This document shows positions 31,691-61,600 of a stretch of DNA of 64,000 bases, piece after piece. The stretch's first letter is position 1. Every line of letters begins with the position of its first letter. A program made the position numbers and the translations under genes. The stretch spans positions 306,501 to 370,500 of the forward strand of contig JAODUO010000078.1 of NCBI GenBank assembly GCA_025642075.2. Reading direction: 5' to 3'. This DNA is from Ridgeia piscesae. Taxonomy: Eukaryota > Annelida > Polychaeta > Sabellida > Siboglinidae. The notes under the pieces were generated by a model. The model saw nothing but the letters and a program-made list of their open reading frames with translations. It made no database searches and was not told the DNA's origin.

Positions 31691-32500
31691 TGAGTCGCCA
31701 CAATTCAGTTCAGTAAACGATTAAGCACACACATACAAACGATTGACGGGACGTTTGGCGTGTAAACCGTAATGACAGCTGAAGCTAAACGGGTGTGTTA
31801 AATTATCGCCCACTCGGCCACACAACCTGGCAAGTTTGGAGTGAACTGTGTCGCTGGCTGACACTGACAGTTTCCCGACCAGTTCGCTCATTGTTGGCGC
31901 AGACCCGCTCATCAACATCAACAAGCCGTACAGTATCTGACCTAACTTATTCCTAACTATTACTAATCAAGAAAACATTTGCATGTGTATTTCGGAAGAT
32001 ACACTAAAAAACTGATGGTCCCTTCTATCTGGTGTCTCTGCCAGGGGAATTAACATATTCCACACGGGGTAAATGTGTAACATGTAATGGACACACTAAT
32101 TCTAGAGAAGGACAATTCTTAGAACCAATGACAATAATGGTCAGCAAGTTGACCGAGGTCATTTAATGGAAGAAGAACAGCCCTGTTCAAATTCACTTGT
32201 GTTTATGAAAAACAAGTTCTGTAAAATACCTGCGGCTGGTGTGTGTGTAACTGACATTGTCATCAACTCAATAATAAGAAGAGTTACTTCAAGTTTGAGT
32301 TTACTATATGCCATTAACAGTAAGGTGGACGCTCTAATCATGGCATTAATGTAACATAGAACATCCAAACATTCTAGGCATTGGGCTAAGTTAGCCACAT
32401 GATATACACAAATAAACTTGTAAAATTTGTGTAATAGGTGTAGCAATGGTGTAACAGGTTATGACATATTTACACTGTTAATGTAGGTAATTGCCCTGGA
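31691..32500 (+). other. Non-coding, no feature recognised
   Basis: AT-rich sequence, probably the first MAP3K intron. I see nothing else. Confidence 0.4.
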
Positions 32501-34200
32501 AATAACTTGTAACATGCGATATCCTGGCACTGGTGTAAATTCCTGCAGTGTCTTGGGATCATGTCAGTGGGTCTAGACAAAACACAGCTTTGGGGTGCAC
32601 AGCCTATCCAGACCAGTCCACTATTATAAAATAGGGGTCTAGTATTGTTGCATTATGCAATACACACACCCTAACCTAACCCTAATCTCTATTATTTAAT
32701 GGTAGAGACAGCAAAACTTAGCAAGTGGCATTATGCCTAACTCTAATCCCTATTTTAAACTGGATTGGATAAGCTACGCACCACAAAGCTGACATGATCT
32801 GTGTTTTGTCTAGACTCATGACATCCTAACACTTGAACGTAAACTTACACTGTGCTTTGGACGTATGTAAATGTGACATCCTGTGCATGGCATAAGCAGT
32901 GGCATCATCAAGCTAGTGTAGCAGGTGATGCCATAGAACAAAGACGGTCTAATGTGGGACACAATAAAAGTAGACTGTGATATGCTATAATTAGTGTACC
33001 AGGTTACATCCTCATGAAATATGATTTATAATCTTATATTAGTTTAATATTTCACATCTAAACTTTGTTGTAATAAATAATACGCAATATCCTGACACTG
33101 ACTCTGATGCTGGAATTATATGTGTGTGTGTCTGTGTGTGCGCAATATCCTGACACATGTAGATGTTGAATTTTTTTAATAAACACATGACAAATTGGCA
33201 CTGTTGTAATATCATGACATTCGCGTAATATGTAGTTGATTCTATGACACTAGTGACATGATATTGGCCTAACAAGTAACATGTAACATGACATAGTTGT
33301 AATCAAAGAAATACTGACACCAGCATAATTGCTGTCATCGTGGCACATGTCCTGACATCTATGTATAATTATTTATATTCTGACAGTTATCTTTGACATC
33401 ATAACACTGGTGTAATGGCATACATCCTGGCCCATGTTGTCATAGGTGACACCTGATAGAGTTAAATAATAATAGTACATATTACTATTTAAAATACATA
33501 AAAAAGATTTATGTATACAATAAGATAAATACTAATATTTTAAAATAAATGTAAAAAAAGATATATGTATAGGTGAATAAAAGTTAATACAGTATTAAAT
33601 AGTGTAGCACTTCTAAATAAATAAGTAAATTCCATAATAGTTATAAAAATACATAATACTGGTAATCAATCTAGCGTATATTTAGATTACAATGATATTG
33701 ATAAATGACGGTATAGGTATAATTATTATTAGTAATAAATAGTTTAGTATATGTCAAAAATGTATAAAAAATATGTAAACATAATGCCAATAAATAAGTG
33801 TATAATTATGTATTGATAATAGTAACAAATAATTTAGTAAAAAATATGTTCATGCTGAATTAGACTAATATGCAATACAAAAGAAATGTTTTTTCAGTAG
33901 ACGTTTGAAGCTGGTGACGTTTGAAGCTTAATAACCATTGGTAAATTGTTCCATAGGGACGCGACAGTGAATGAGCCGTCTCCAGTTATGTAACTGTTGA
34001 CACCCTGGCCGCAGGGCCTGGCGTTGACATAATATGTGACTTACTGGTGTTACTGAATCGTGTGATAGTTGAGACAGCTGACATCCTGAAACTGGTCTTT
34101 GTTGTGATTCTTGACACAGGGTGACGTTGACACATATTGACACTGGTATAATAGTTGGTAAAAAATTTGACATCCTTGACATGGATGACACGCTGACAGA
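32500..34200 (+). repeat. Strongly decayed minisatellite-like region
   Basis: Many scattered, diverged versions of (t)gacatcctggcactggtgtaa, for example near 32520, 32875, 33085, 33145, 33215, 33350, 33405, 34000 and 34080-34150. It looks like an old array broken by mutation and insertion. 33450-33900 is AT-rich low complexity. Confidence 0.45.
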
Positions 34201-34372
34201 AATGACTTGTGGAACATTTTTATTGGAATTATTACATTCCGTGACACTCAGGCAGTGTGGATAATGATTAATGCAGATGAGAAGTTGAGAGAAGTGATGT
34301 GGCTTCGCAGTTAATCCGTGACTAATTATAAGTCTTTATAAAGCAACTTAAGAATAATGCACACCTTATCAG

Positions 34373-34373
<1 letters not shown>

Positions 34374-34421
<48 letters not shown>
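34374..34421 (+). repeat. (AT)n microsatellite
   Basis: About 48 bp of uninterrupted AT dinucleotides. Confidence 0.97.
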
Positions 34422-34425
<4 letters not shown>

Positions 34426-34879
34426 GAAGTCCAAAATAATAAATTATGCACCGTTTTAACTGGCTGCAGAATGACACAAGTTGACAAAATTGTTATACTG
34501 ACTTTCTGTCATTAATAATTGTGTAAATGTGTTAAAATATAAATGAGCCAGACACACCAGGGTGCACAAATACAAGGATGTATGTTATAAAAATGGAAAT
34601 GTTGTAACTTTATAAAACTGACCCATGCATAGTCTGCTCCTTGTGAGGATGTAAACAAAACTACACATTACAGTCAAAAACAGGGACGTCTCATTTAATG
34701 GGGATGAAAATTGAAATGTGTTGTGAAAAACCATTTATGAACTTTTGACATGTCTGTGGTTTAGTTTTCATTAATCTGTATATGTAGTGAGTATGGCTTT
34801 GTGTAGCATAATAGCAGTCAATTCATAGTCCTGTTTGGTACTCATAGTCTATTACAGACTTATTGAGAGCCTACAGATG

Positions 34880-37800
34880 TTCTGTTTAAACAACAGAACA
34901 TTTTGATATTTTAGGATGATAATTGCATGGGTAGAACCATATTAATACAACAGAAAATGTTGATATTTTAGGATGGTAATTGCAGGGGTAGAAACATATT
35001 AATACAACAGAAAATGTTGATATTTTAGGATGGTAATTGCAGGAGTAGAACCATATTAATACAACAGAAAATGTTGATATTTTATGATGATAACTGCAGG
35101 AGTAGAACCATATTAATACAACAGAAAATGTTGATATTTTATGATGGTGATTGCAGGGGTAGAAACATATTAATACAACAGAAAATGTTGATATTTTAAT
35201 GTGATTGCAGTGAGTAGAACTTTGTTAATAAACAGTCAAATGTTGTTTGGTATGATATTTATACTGCAGGAGTAGAATGCTGTTTAAACAACAAAAACAT
35301 TTTGATATTTTAGGATGGTAATTGCAGGGTAGAACCATATTAATACAACAGAAAATGTTGATATTTTAGGATGGTAATTGCAGGGGTAGAAACATATTAA
35401 TACAACAGAAAATGTTGATATTTTAGGATGGTGATTGCAGGGGTAGAAACATATTAATACAACAGAAAATGTTGATATTTTATGATGGTAATTGCAGGGG
35501 GTAGAACCATATTAATACAACAGAAAATGTTGATATTTTATGATGGTAATTGCAGGAGTAGAACCATATTAATATAACAGAAAATGTTGATATTTTAGGA
35601 TGGTAATTGCAGGGGTAGAAACATATTAATACAACAGAAAATGTTGATATTTTATGATGATAACTGCAGGAGTAGAACCATATTAATATAACAGAAAATG
35701 TTGATATTTTATGATGGTAATTGCAGGGGTAAAAACCATATTAATACAACAGAAAATGTTGATATTTTAGGATGGTAATTGCAGGGGTAGAACATATTAA
35801 TACAACAGAAAATGTTGATATTTTAGGATGGTAATTGCAGGGGTAGAACCATATTAATACAACAGAAAATGTTGATATTTTAGGATGGTAATTGCAGGGG
35901 TAAAAACCATATTAATACAACAGAAAATGTTGATATTTTATGATGATAACTGCAGGAGTAGAACCATATTAATACAACAGAAAATGTTGATATTTTAGGA
36001 TGGTAATTGCAGGGGTAGAAACATATTAATACAACAGAAAATGTTGATATTTTAGGATGGTAATTGCAGGGGTAGAACCATATTAATACAACAGAAAATG
36101 TTGATATTTTATGATGATAACTGCAGGAGTAGAACCATATTAATACAACAGAAAATGTTGATATTTTAGGATGGTAATTGCAGGGGTAGAACCATATTAA
36201 TACAACAGAAAATGTTGATATTTTAGGATGGTGATTGCAGGGGTAGAAACATATTAATACAACAGAAAATGTTGATATTTTATGATGATAACTGCAGGAG
36301 TAGAACCATATTAATACAACAGAAAATGTTGATATTTTAGGATGGTAATTGCAGGGGTAGAAACATATTAATACAATAGAAAATGTTGATATTTTATGAT
36401 GATAACTGCAGGAGTAGAACCATATTAATACAACAGAAAATGTTGATATTTTAGGATGGTAATTGCATGGGTAGAAACATATTAATACAACAGAAAATGT
36501 TGATATTTTAGGATGGTAATTGCAGGGGTAGAACCATATTAATACAACAGGAAATGTTGATATTTTAGGATGGTAATTGCAGGGGTAGAAACATATTAAT
36601 ACAACAGAAAATGTTGATATTTTATGATGATAACTGCAGGAGTAGAACCATATTACTACAACAGAAAATGTTGATATTTTAGGATGGTAATTGCAGGGGT
36701 AGAAACATATTAATACAACAGAAAATGTTGATATTTTATGATGATAACTGCAGGAGTAGAACCATATTAATACAACAGAAAATGTTGATATTTTATGATG
36801 ATAACTGCAGGAGTAGAACCATATTAATACAACAGAAAATGTTGATATTTTAGGATGGTAATTGCAGGGGTAGAAACATATTAATACAACAGAAAATGTT
36901 GATATTTTATGATGATAACTGCAGGAGTAGAACCATATTAATACAACAGAAAATGTTGATATTTTATGATGATAACTGCAGGAGTAGAACCATATTAATA
37001 CAACAGAAAATGTTGATATTTTAGGATGGTAATTGCAGGGGTAGAAACATATTAATACAACAGAAAATGTTGATATTTTATGATGATAACTGCAGGAGTA
37101 GAACCATATTAATACAACAGAAAATGTTGATATTTTAGGATGGTAATTGCAGGGGTAGAAACATATTAATACAACAGAAAATGTTGATATTTTATGATGA
37201 TAACTGCAGGAGTAGAACCATATTAATACAACAGAAAATGTTGATATTTTATGATGATAACTGCAGGAGTAGAACCATATTACTACAACAGAAAATGTTG
37301 ATATTTTAGGATGGTAATTGCAGGGGTAGAAACATATTAATACAACAGAAAATGTTGATATTTTATGATGATAACTGCAGGAGTAGAACCATATTAATAC
37401 AACAGAAAATGTTGATATTTTATGATGATAACTGCAGGAGTAGAACCATATTAATACAACAGAAAATGTTGATATTTTAGGATGGTAATTGCAGGGGTAG
37501 AAACATATTAATACAACAGAAAATTTTGATATTTTAGGATGGTAATTGCAGGGGTAGAACCATATTAATACAACAGAAAATGTTGATATTTTATGATGAT
37601 AACTGCAGGAGTAGAAATATATTAATACAACAGAAAATGTTGATATTTTAGGATGGTAATTGCAGGAGTAGAACCATATTAATACAACAGAAAATGTTGA
37701 TATTTTAGGATGGTAATTGCAGGAGTAGAAACATATTAATACAACAGAAAATGTTGATATTTTAGGATGATAACTGCAGGAGTAGAACCATATTAATACA

Positions 37801-38015
37801 ACAGAAAATGTTGATATTTTAGGATGGTAATTGCAGGAGTAGAAACATATTAATACAACAGAAAATGTTGATATTTTAGGATGATAACTGCAGGGGTAGA
37901 ACCATATTAATACAACAGAAAATGTTGATATTTTAGGATGGTAATTGCAGGGGTAGAAACATATTAATACAACAGAAAATGTTGATATTTTAGGATGATA
38001 ATTGCAGGGGTAGAA
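34880..38015 (+). repeat. 57 bp tandem repeat, about 55 copies
   Basis: Two unit types alternate: ggatggtaattgcaggggta... and tgatgataactgcaggagta..., both followed by gaaMcatattaatacaacag then aaaatgttgatatttta. Because 57 = 3 x 19, the complementary strand stays open for 718 codons (35880-38036) as a 19-residue repeat, KISTFSVVLIWFYSCSYHH. One-base insertions break the frame in the left part. There are no conserved flanking coding parts, so I treat it as non-coding. Confidence 0.95.
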
Positions 38016-38387
38016 AATACTAGAACTTTTTTTCACACCACTAGTCCACAGGATTAGTGGTCAGTGAAGTTCACTAGTCCGCAGCCATATATACTAGTTC
38101 CGTCAAACATCATACTTGTTAAGTTTCAGAAATGCCAACCCAGGAGACGTATACATAAACTGGAGGGTAATTTGGAGTTATAACCATAATTTGAAATAAT
38201 ACATAAAAATACATTGCATTGACTAAGACATTAGCAAAATAATAACAGTTTTATGTTATTATCACCATTCACCAGATATAATTCACCAAATATAATTAAA
38301 AAAATAACAATCATTACATGGGAAACGAACGTAGCATTTATTATTGTGATTGACCAGATTGTTTAATTGTTTTTTTTCTCAAATCAG

Positions 38388-38471
38388 AATTTGGAATTAC
38401 GATCTGGAGCTGACCGATACTGCCATAGATGCAGACAACTTTATACAAATCAAGTGGCCCTGCACCTCGCA
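38388..38471 (+). other. Putative non-coding or uORF exon (84 bp) of MAP3K 5' region
   Basis: Bounded by a strong acceptor (long T-run then ctcaaatcag) and a consensus donor gtaagtaac at 38472. No known domain. The frame that continues from 31562 reads IWNYDLELTDTAIDADNFIQ then IKWPCTS. Good splice signals are the main evidence. Confidence 0.45.
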
Positions 38472-39527
38472 GTAAGTAACTGCTGTGTGGTGTGTCTGTT
38501 TGTGTGTCTGTGTTTGTGTGTGCATGGATGTGCATACATAATTACACTATGCGTGTGTGTGTGAGTGAATGTCTGTGTGGTTAATCTTCCAGTTGCTCTC
38601 GTGCAGTCGACTGCCATATGGCGTTTCCTTTGCATAATTTATTTATGTTTTCTTCTTTCTTCCTTGTCACTTATTCATACTGCATTTACTTCTTTCTTAC
38701 AGCCAGGTTCAACAAATTCATTATTGTTTTTTGGTCTATTTAAAATTATATTTTTTTAAAACATGATATATATATTATATATATTTATATTTTATATATA
38801 TATATATATATAATATTGAATTTTATTTTGTGCAACGCAATTTAACTGTTCTTTTTCTAAAAAAAAACAAATATATTAACCCCTACAGTACAGGGGATTA
38901 TTATTGTCACGGGCCCCCTTTCATTAATTTTTGGGGCCCAAATTTAACGTTTATAAATTCTTGTGTGTCGTCTCCGTTATTATATCTCGAAACTGTTGAA
39001 ATCTATTTTTCAAACACTACATTTCTTCATGTATATCACAAAAATAAAATTTGACATAAAATTTTAAACCCCTAGGTCCTCTACCCAAAAAAAGGGGTCA
39101 TTTTCTTCTTATAATTTGTTTAAAAAACTTTTTGTAGCTTTTTTCAAATTTTTATGGACATATCTTGGGATTTTCTTTTAAATTCCCTCTATTTGATTTT
39201 TTTTAATTTTTTTTTAAAATGATTTTGGTTTACCGGTACTTGATTCATCTGCAGCATTCACACAGTTTCTAGTCATCTCGTATGAATAACCAGAGAAAAT
39301 GCCAATTACCAGAGTAGATGATTACAGTGAAGAGACTAGGCAGTAACTACAATTTACCAAAATACATTTCCAATTACCAACTCTCTATATAGTGCAGAGG
39401 ACGTCAGAGCCTCTTGGCTTATTTTTAATATCTGTACCGTATATTGATTGTATCCCTGATAAATTACCTTCAGTAACGGGCGACCCTAGATGTTTTGCTG
39501 TTAAAATAGTTTTATTGTTTATTGCAG
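38472..39527 (+). other. Probable MAP3K 5' intron
   Basis: It contains a short (TG)n patch, an imperfect AT tract (38763-38815) and 38880-39110. The last stretch resembles 30715-30900 loosely (tatctcRaaa..cgttgaa) and may be a second copy of an old dispersed repeat. Confidence 0.35.
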
Positions 39528-39582
39528 TGGTTGCCCACAGCTGTGTCCAGCCACAAGGGAAGACCGAAACATGAACTATTAA

Positions 39583-39586
<4 letters not shown>
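39528..39586 (+). CDS. MAP3K2/3: MAP3K exon with start codon (coding 39583-39586)
   Basis: Acceptor tttattgcag, then mostly 5' UTR, then ATGG directly before donor gtaggt (39587). Joined to 44458 it gives ATG GAC GAC CTG, the MDD start of MAP3K2. The start context is ttaaATGG (A at -3, G at +4). A tiny upstream frame ATG AAC TAT TAA ends exactly before this ATG. The call rests on splice fit and the MDD match, not on transcripts. Confidence 0.7.
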
Positions 39587-57092
<17,506 letters not shown>

Positions 57093-58685
57093 CATAAATG
57101 AAGGCTTTCAATAAGACGTACCCAAAGAGACCATACAGTAGAGGCTTTACGAGTGGCACCCGCAGTGCCCCTGGTGGCTCGAGCTTCTTCCGGTCATCTT
57201 CGCAGTTTCGCCGGTGACCACAAACATGTCATGTTGTACGTTTTTTGTATGCCATAATTCTGTGAACTTACAACACGAATAGCTTTATAACGTGCCGTTA
57301 GGGATATTAACAAGCTGCATTTTTCTGTTTAGCTGGAACTGTTTGAAAGATCTGTGAATGTAGGTCATTCCTTTTCGGTACAAACTTTTTTGGTTTTTCA
57401 CATATTTCGACAGTTGTCTCATGTTTGTGTATAATTTTAAGGTACCTGTTAACCTTTTGCCGGCATATTTTGTTTTAAGATTACAGGGTATTTTTGTTAA
57501 GACTGGCAGTTGTTTTGGAAATTGAATGGCCAAATTTTTTTAATCCCAACATCTGCTGCGATGGCAAAATTAAATGGATGCTAGTTTAATCAATTGTACA
57601 TATTGATTAATTAGGACATGTTTAATAGATAATGCTGGAGCAGTTTTTGTCGGTTTAAGGCAACTGAATAATGGAAGAGGATTACGGCGGGTGAGTGGGG
57701 AAGTAGGAAACTGGGACTGGGGTTGAAAAAGGAAGACATTGTAGAATACAGGTTGAAGGACAACCAGCTTATTGTTTTTGTATACACCAACTGCCAAATT
57801 GTGGCCGTATGGTCAAGAACTTTGTACAGAGCAACCAAGAGAGGATGTGCATTGAAACCAATCACAAACTTAATCCGTTTGGCCTTGCCGCCAACATTAG
57901 TTAGGACTAATATTTTAGCGTCATTCTGCCTTTGTGGTTGGGTTCGACCCCATTATCTGCAGTGAAGTCTTTTGGCGAACGAAAGAATCAAAATTTCAAG
58001 GGAATCATGATAAGGGTCGAGTGTTGCTACCAAATTTTTGCTTTAAGATACGTCTGATCCTAATTTGTGGACCAAGTCGGTAATCAGGGTGGATTTTGTA
58101 TAACTTCTTGAAAGCATGTTTCCTGCCAAAATCACTGTTAATGGAAAAGGCTGAAAATGTTTAATACCGAAATATTTGACTGCAAGACTCAAGTAAATAT
58201 ATTTAACAATGTATAATACCGAAATATTTGACGGCAAGACTCGAGTAAATATACTTAACATGGCACGTGTCGTCCGTGGCTGATATTTATTCACCATTTT
58301 CGTGAATCTGAAGGTTTTGTCAGATTAGGAGTTCCTACCAAGTGGTAGGCTTTTGTATGTAAACGTAATAATAAAGTGTAATAACTACGTTCCTGCAACT
58401 ACTTGTTATTGTTAAAACGTCACAGGTCTAAGATTGCAGTAATAGTACAAGAACTATTAAAGCATTGTTTTTTAAATAAAAAAATGTATTACCAAGTTGA
58501 ATACAACTTTGTTCTGTGCGGGCCATTGCGTGGCACATGTTTTCTTCGATACTTCAGTTCATCTTCAGACCAGTTTTGCAACACGCTGCCCGACACTGGT
58601 AACAATCTAAATGTGAAATGCTGCCGTGTAATATATGCACATTGATATACCTTAAAGTCTGATCGCTATGTTTGTGAGTGATCGT
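57093..58685 (+). other. MAP3K 3' UTR and flank
   Basis: Single-copy sequence after TAA. Candidate poly(A) signals are aataaa at 58370-58375 and 58475-58480, giving a UTR of about 1.3-1.4 kb. 58185-58262 contains a near-duplicate of 58153-58200 (taataccgaaatatttgac). Confidence 0.5.
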
Positions 58686-61600
58686 GTGTGATAGCATATA
58701 ACCACATCATTGAAGGGGTCACCAGTCTGATCTCTGTTTGTGAGTGCATATAACCACATCATTGAAGGGGTCACCAGTCTGATCTCTGTTTGTGAGTGCA
58801 TATAACCACATCATTGAAGGGGTCACCAGACCGATTGCTGTTTGTGAGTGATTGCATATAACCACATCATTGAAGGGGTCACCAGTCAGATTGCTGTTTG
58901 TGAGTGATCGTGTGTGATTGCATATAACCACATCATCAAAGGAGTCACCAGTCTGATTACTATGTTTGTGAGTGATCGTGTGTGATTGCATATAACCACA
59001 TCATCAAAGGGGTCACCAGTCTGATTACTATGTTTGTGAGTGATCATGTGTGATTGCATATAACCACATCATCAAAGGGGTCACCAGTCTGATTACTATG
59101 TTTGTGAGTGATCATGTGTGATTGCATATAACCACATCATCAAAGGGGTCACCAGTCTGATTACTATGTTTGTGTGTGATTGCATATAACCACATCATCA
59201 AAGGAGTCACCAGTCTAATTACTATGTTTGTGAGTGATCATGTGTGATTGCATATAACCACATCATCAAAGGGGTCACCAGTCTGATTACTATGTTTGTG
59301 AGTGATCATGTGTGATTGCATATAACCACATCATCAAAGGGGTCACCAGTCTCATCACTGTTTGTGAGTGATCATGTGTGATTGCATATAACCACATCAT
59401 CAAAGGGGTCACCAGTCTAATTACTATGTTTGTGTGTGATTGCATATAACCACATCATCAAGGGGTCACCAGTCTGATTACTGTTTGTAAGTGATCATGT
59501 GTGATTGCATATAACCACATCATCAAAGGGGTCACCAGTCTGATTACTATGTTTGTGAGTGATCATGTGTGATTGCATATAACCACATCATCAAAGGGGT
59601 CACCAGTCTAATTACTATGTTTGTGTGTGATTGCATATAACCACATCATCAAGGGGTCACCAGTCTGATTACTGTTTGTAAGTGATCATGTGTGATTGCA
59701 TATAACCACATCATCAAAGGGGTCACCAGTCTGATTACTATGTTTGTGAGTGATCGTGTATGATTGCATATAACCACATCATCAAGGGGTCACCAGTCTG
59801 ATTACTATGTTTGTGAGTGATCATGTGTGATTGCATATAACCACATCATCAAAGGGGTCACCAGTCTGATTACTATGTTTGTGAGTGATTGCGTGTGATT
59901 GCATATAACCACATCATCAAAGGGGTCACCAGTCTAATTACTATGTTTGTGAGTGATTGCGTGTGATTGCATATAACCACATCATCAAAGGGGTCACCAG
60001 TCTAATTACTATGTTTGTGAGTGATCGTGTGTGATTGCATATAACCACATCATCAAAAGGTCACCAGTCTAATTACTATGTTTGTGAGTGATCATGTGTG
60101 ATTGCATATAACCACATCATCAAAGGGGTCACCAGTCTAATTACTATGTTTGTGAGTGATTGTGTGTGATTGCATATAACCACATCATCAAAGGGTCACC
60201 AGTCTAATTACTATGTTTGTGAGTGATCGTGTGTGATTGCATATAACCACATCATCAAAGGGGTCACCAGTCTGATTGCTATGTTTGTGAGTGATCGTGT
60301 GTGATTGCATATAACCACATCATCAAAGGGGTCACCAGTCTAATTACTATGTTTGTGAGTGATCGTGTGTGATTGCATATAACCACATCATCAAAGGGGT
60401 GCATATAACCACATCATCAAAGGGGTCACCAGTCTGATTGCTATGTTTGTGAGTGATCGTGTGTGATTGCATATAACCACATCATCAAGGGGTCACCAGT
60501 CTGATTACTATGTTTGTGAGTGATCGTGTGTGATTGCATATAACCACATCATCAAAGGGGTCACCAGTCTGATTACTATGTTTGTGAGTGATCGTGTGTG
60601 ATTGCATATAACCACATCATCAAAGGGGGTCACCAGTCTGATTACTTGTTTGTGAGTGATCGTGTGTGATTGCATATAACCACATCATCAAAGGGGTCAC
60701 CAGTCTAATTACTATGTTTGTGAGTGATTGTGTGTGATTGCATATAACCACATCATCAAAGGGGTCACCAGTCTGATTGCTGTTTGTGAGTGATCGTGTG
60801 TGATTGCATATAACCACATCATCAAAGGGGTCCCAGTCTGATTACTATGTTTGTGAGTGATCGTGTGTGATTGCATATAACCACATCATCAAAGGGGTCA
60901 CCAGTCTGATTGCTATGTTTGTGAGTGATCGTGTGTGATTGCATATAACCACATCATCAAAGGGGTCACCAGTCTAATTACTATGTTTCTGAGTGATCGT
61001 GTGTGATTGCATATAACCACATCATCAAAGGGGTCACCAGTCTGATTACTGTTTGTGAGTGATCGTGTGTGATTGCATATAACCACATCATCAAAGGGGT
61101 CACCAGTCTGATTGCTATGTTTGTGAGTGATCGTGTATGATTGCATATAACCACATCATCAAAGGGGGTCACCAGTCTCATCACTGTTTGTGAGTGATCG
61201 TGTGTGATTGCATATAACCACATCATCAAAGGGGTCACCAGTCTGATTACTTGTTTGTGAGTGATCGTGTATGATTGCATATAACCACATCATCAAGGGG
61301 GTCACCAGTCTCATCACTGTTTGTGAGTGATCGTGTGTGATTGCATATAACCACATCATCAAAGGGGTCACCAGTCTCATCACTGTTTGTGAGTGATCGT
61401 GTATGATTGCATATAACCACATCATCAAAGGGGTCACCAGTCTGATTACTGTTTGTGAGTGATCGTGTATGATTGCATATAACCACATCATCAAAGGGGT
61501 CACCAGTCTGATTGCTATGTTTGTGAGTGATCGTGTATGATTGCATATAACCACATCATCAAAGGGGTCACCAGTCTGATTACTGTTTGTGAGTGATCGT

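Noticed and set aside
32669..32686. Telomere-like ccctaacctaaccctaa
   Set aside because: Under three degenerate units inside AT-rich intron; chance or a tiny relic.
35880..38036. 718-codon minus-strand frame as a real gene
   Set aside because: It is created by a 57 bp repeat (multiple of 3) and ends where a one-base insertion occurs. It has no flanking conserved exon, domain or codon bias.
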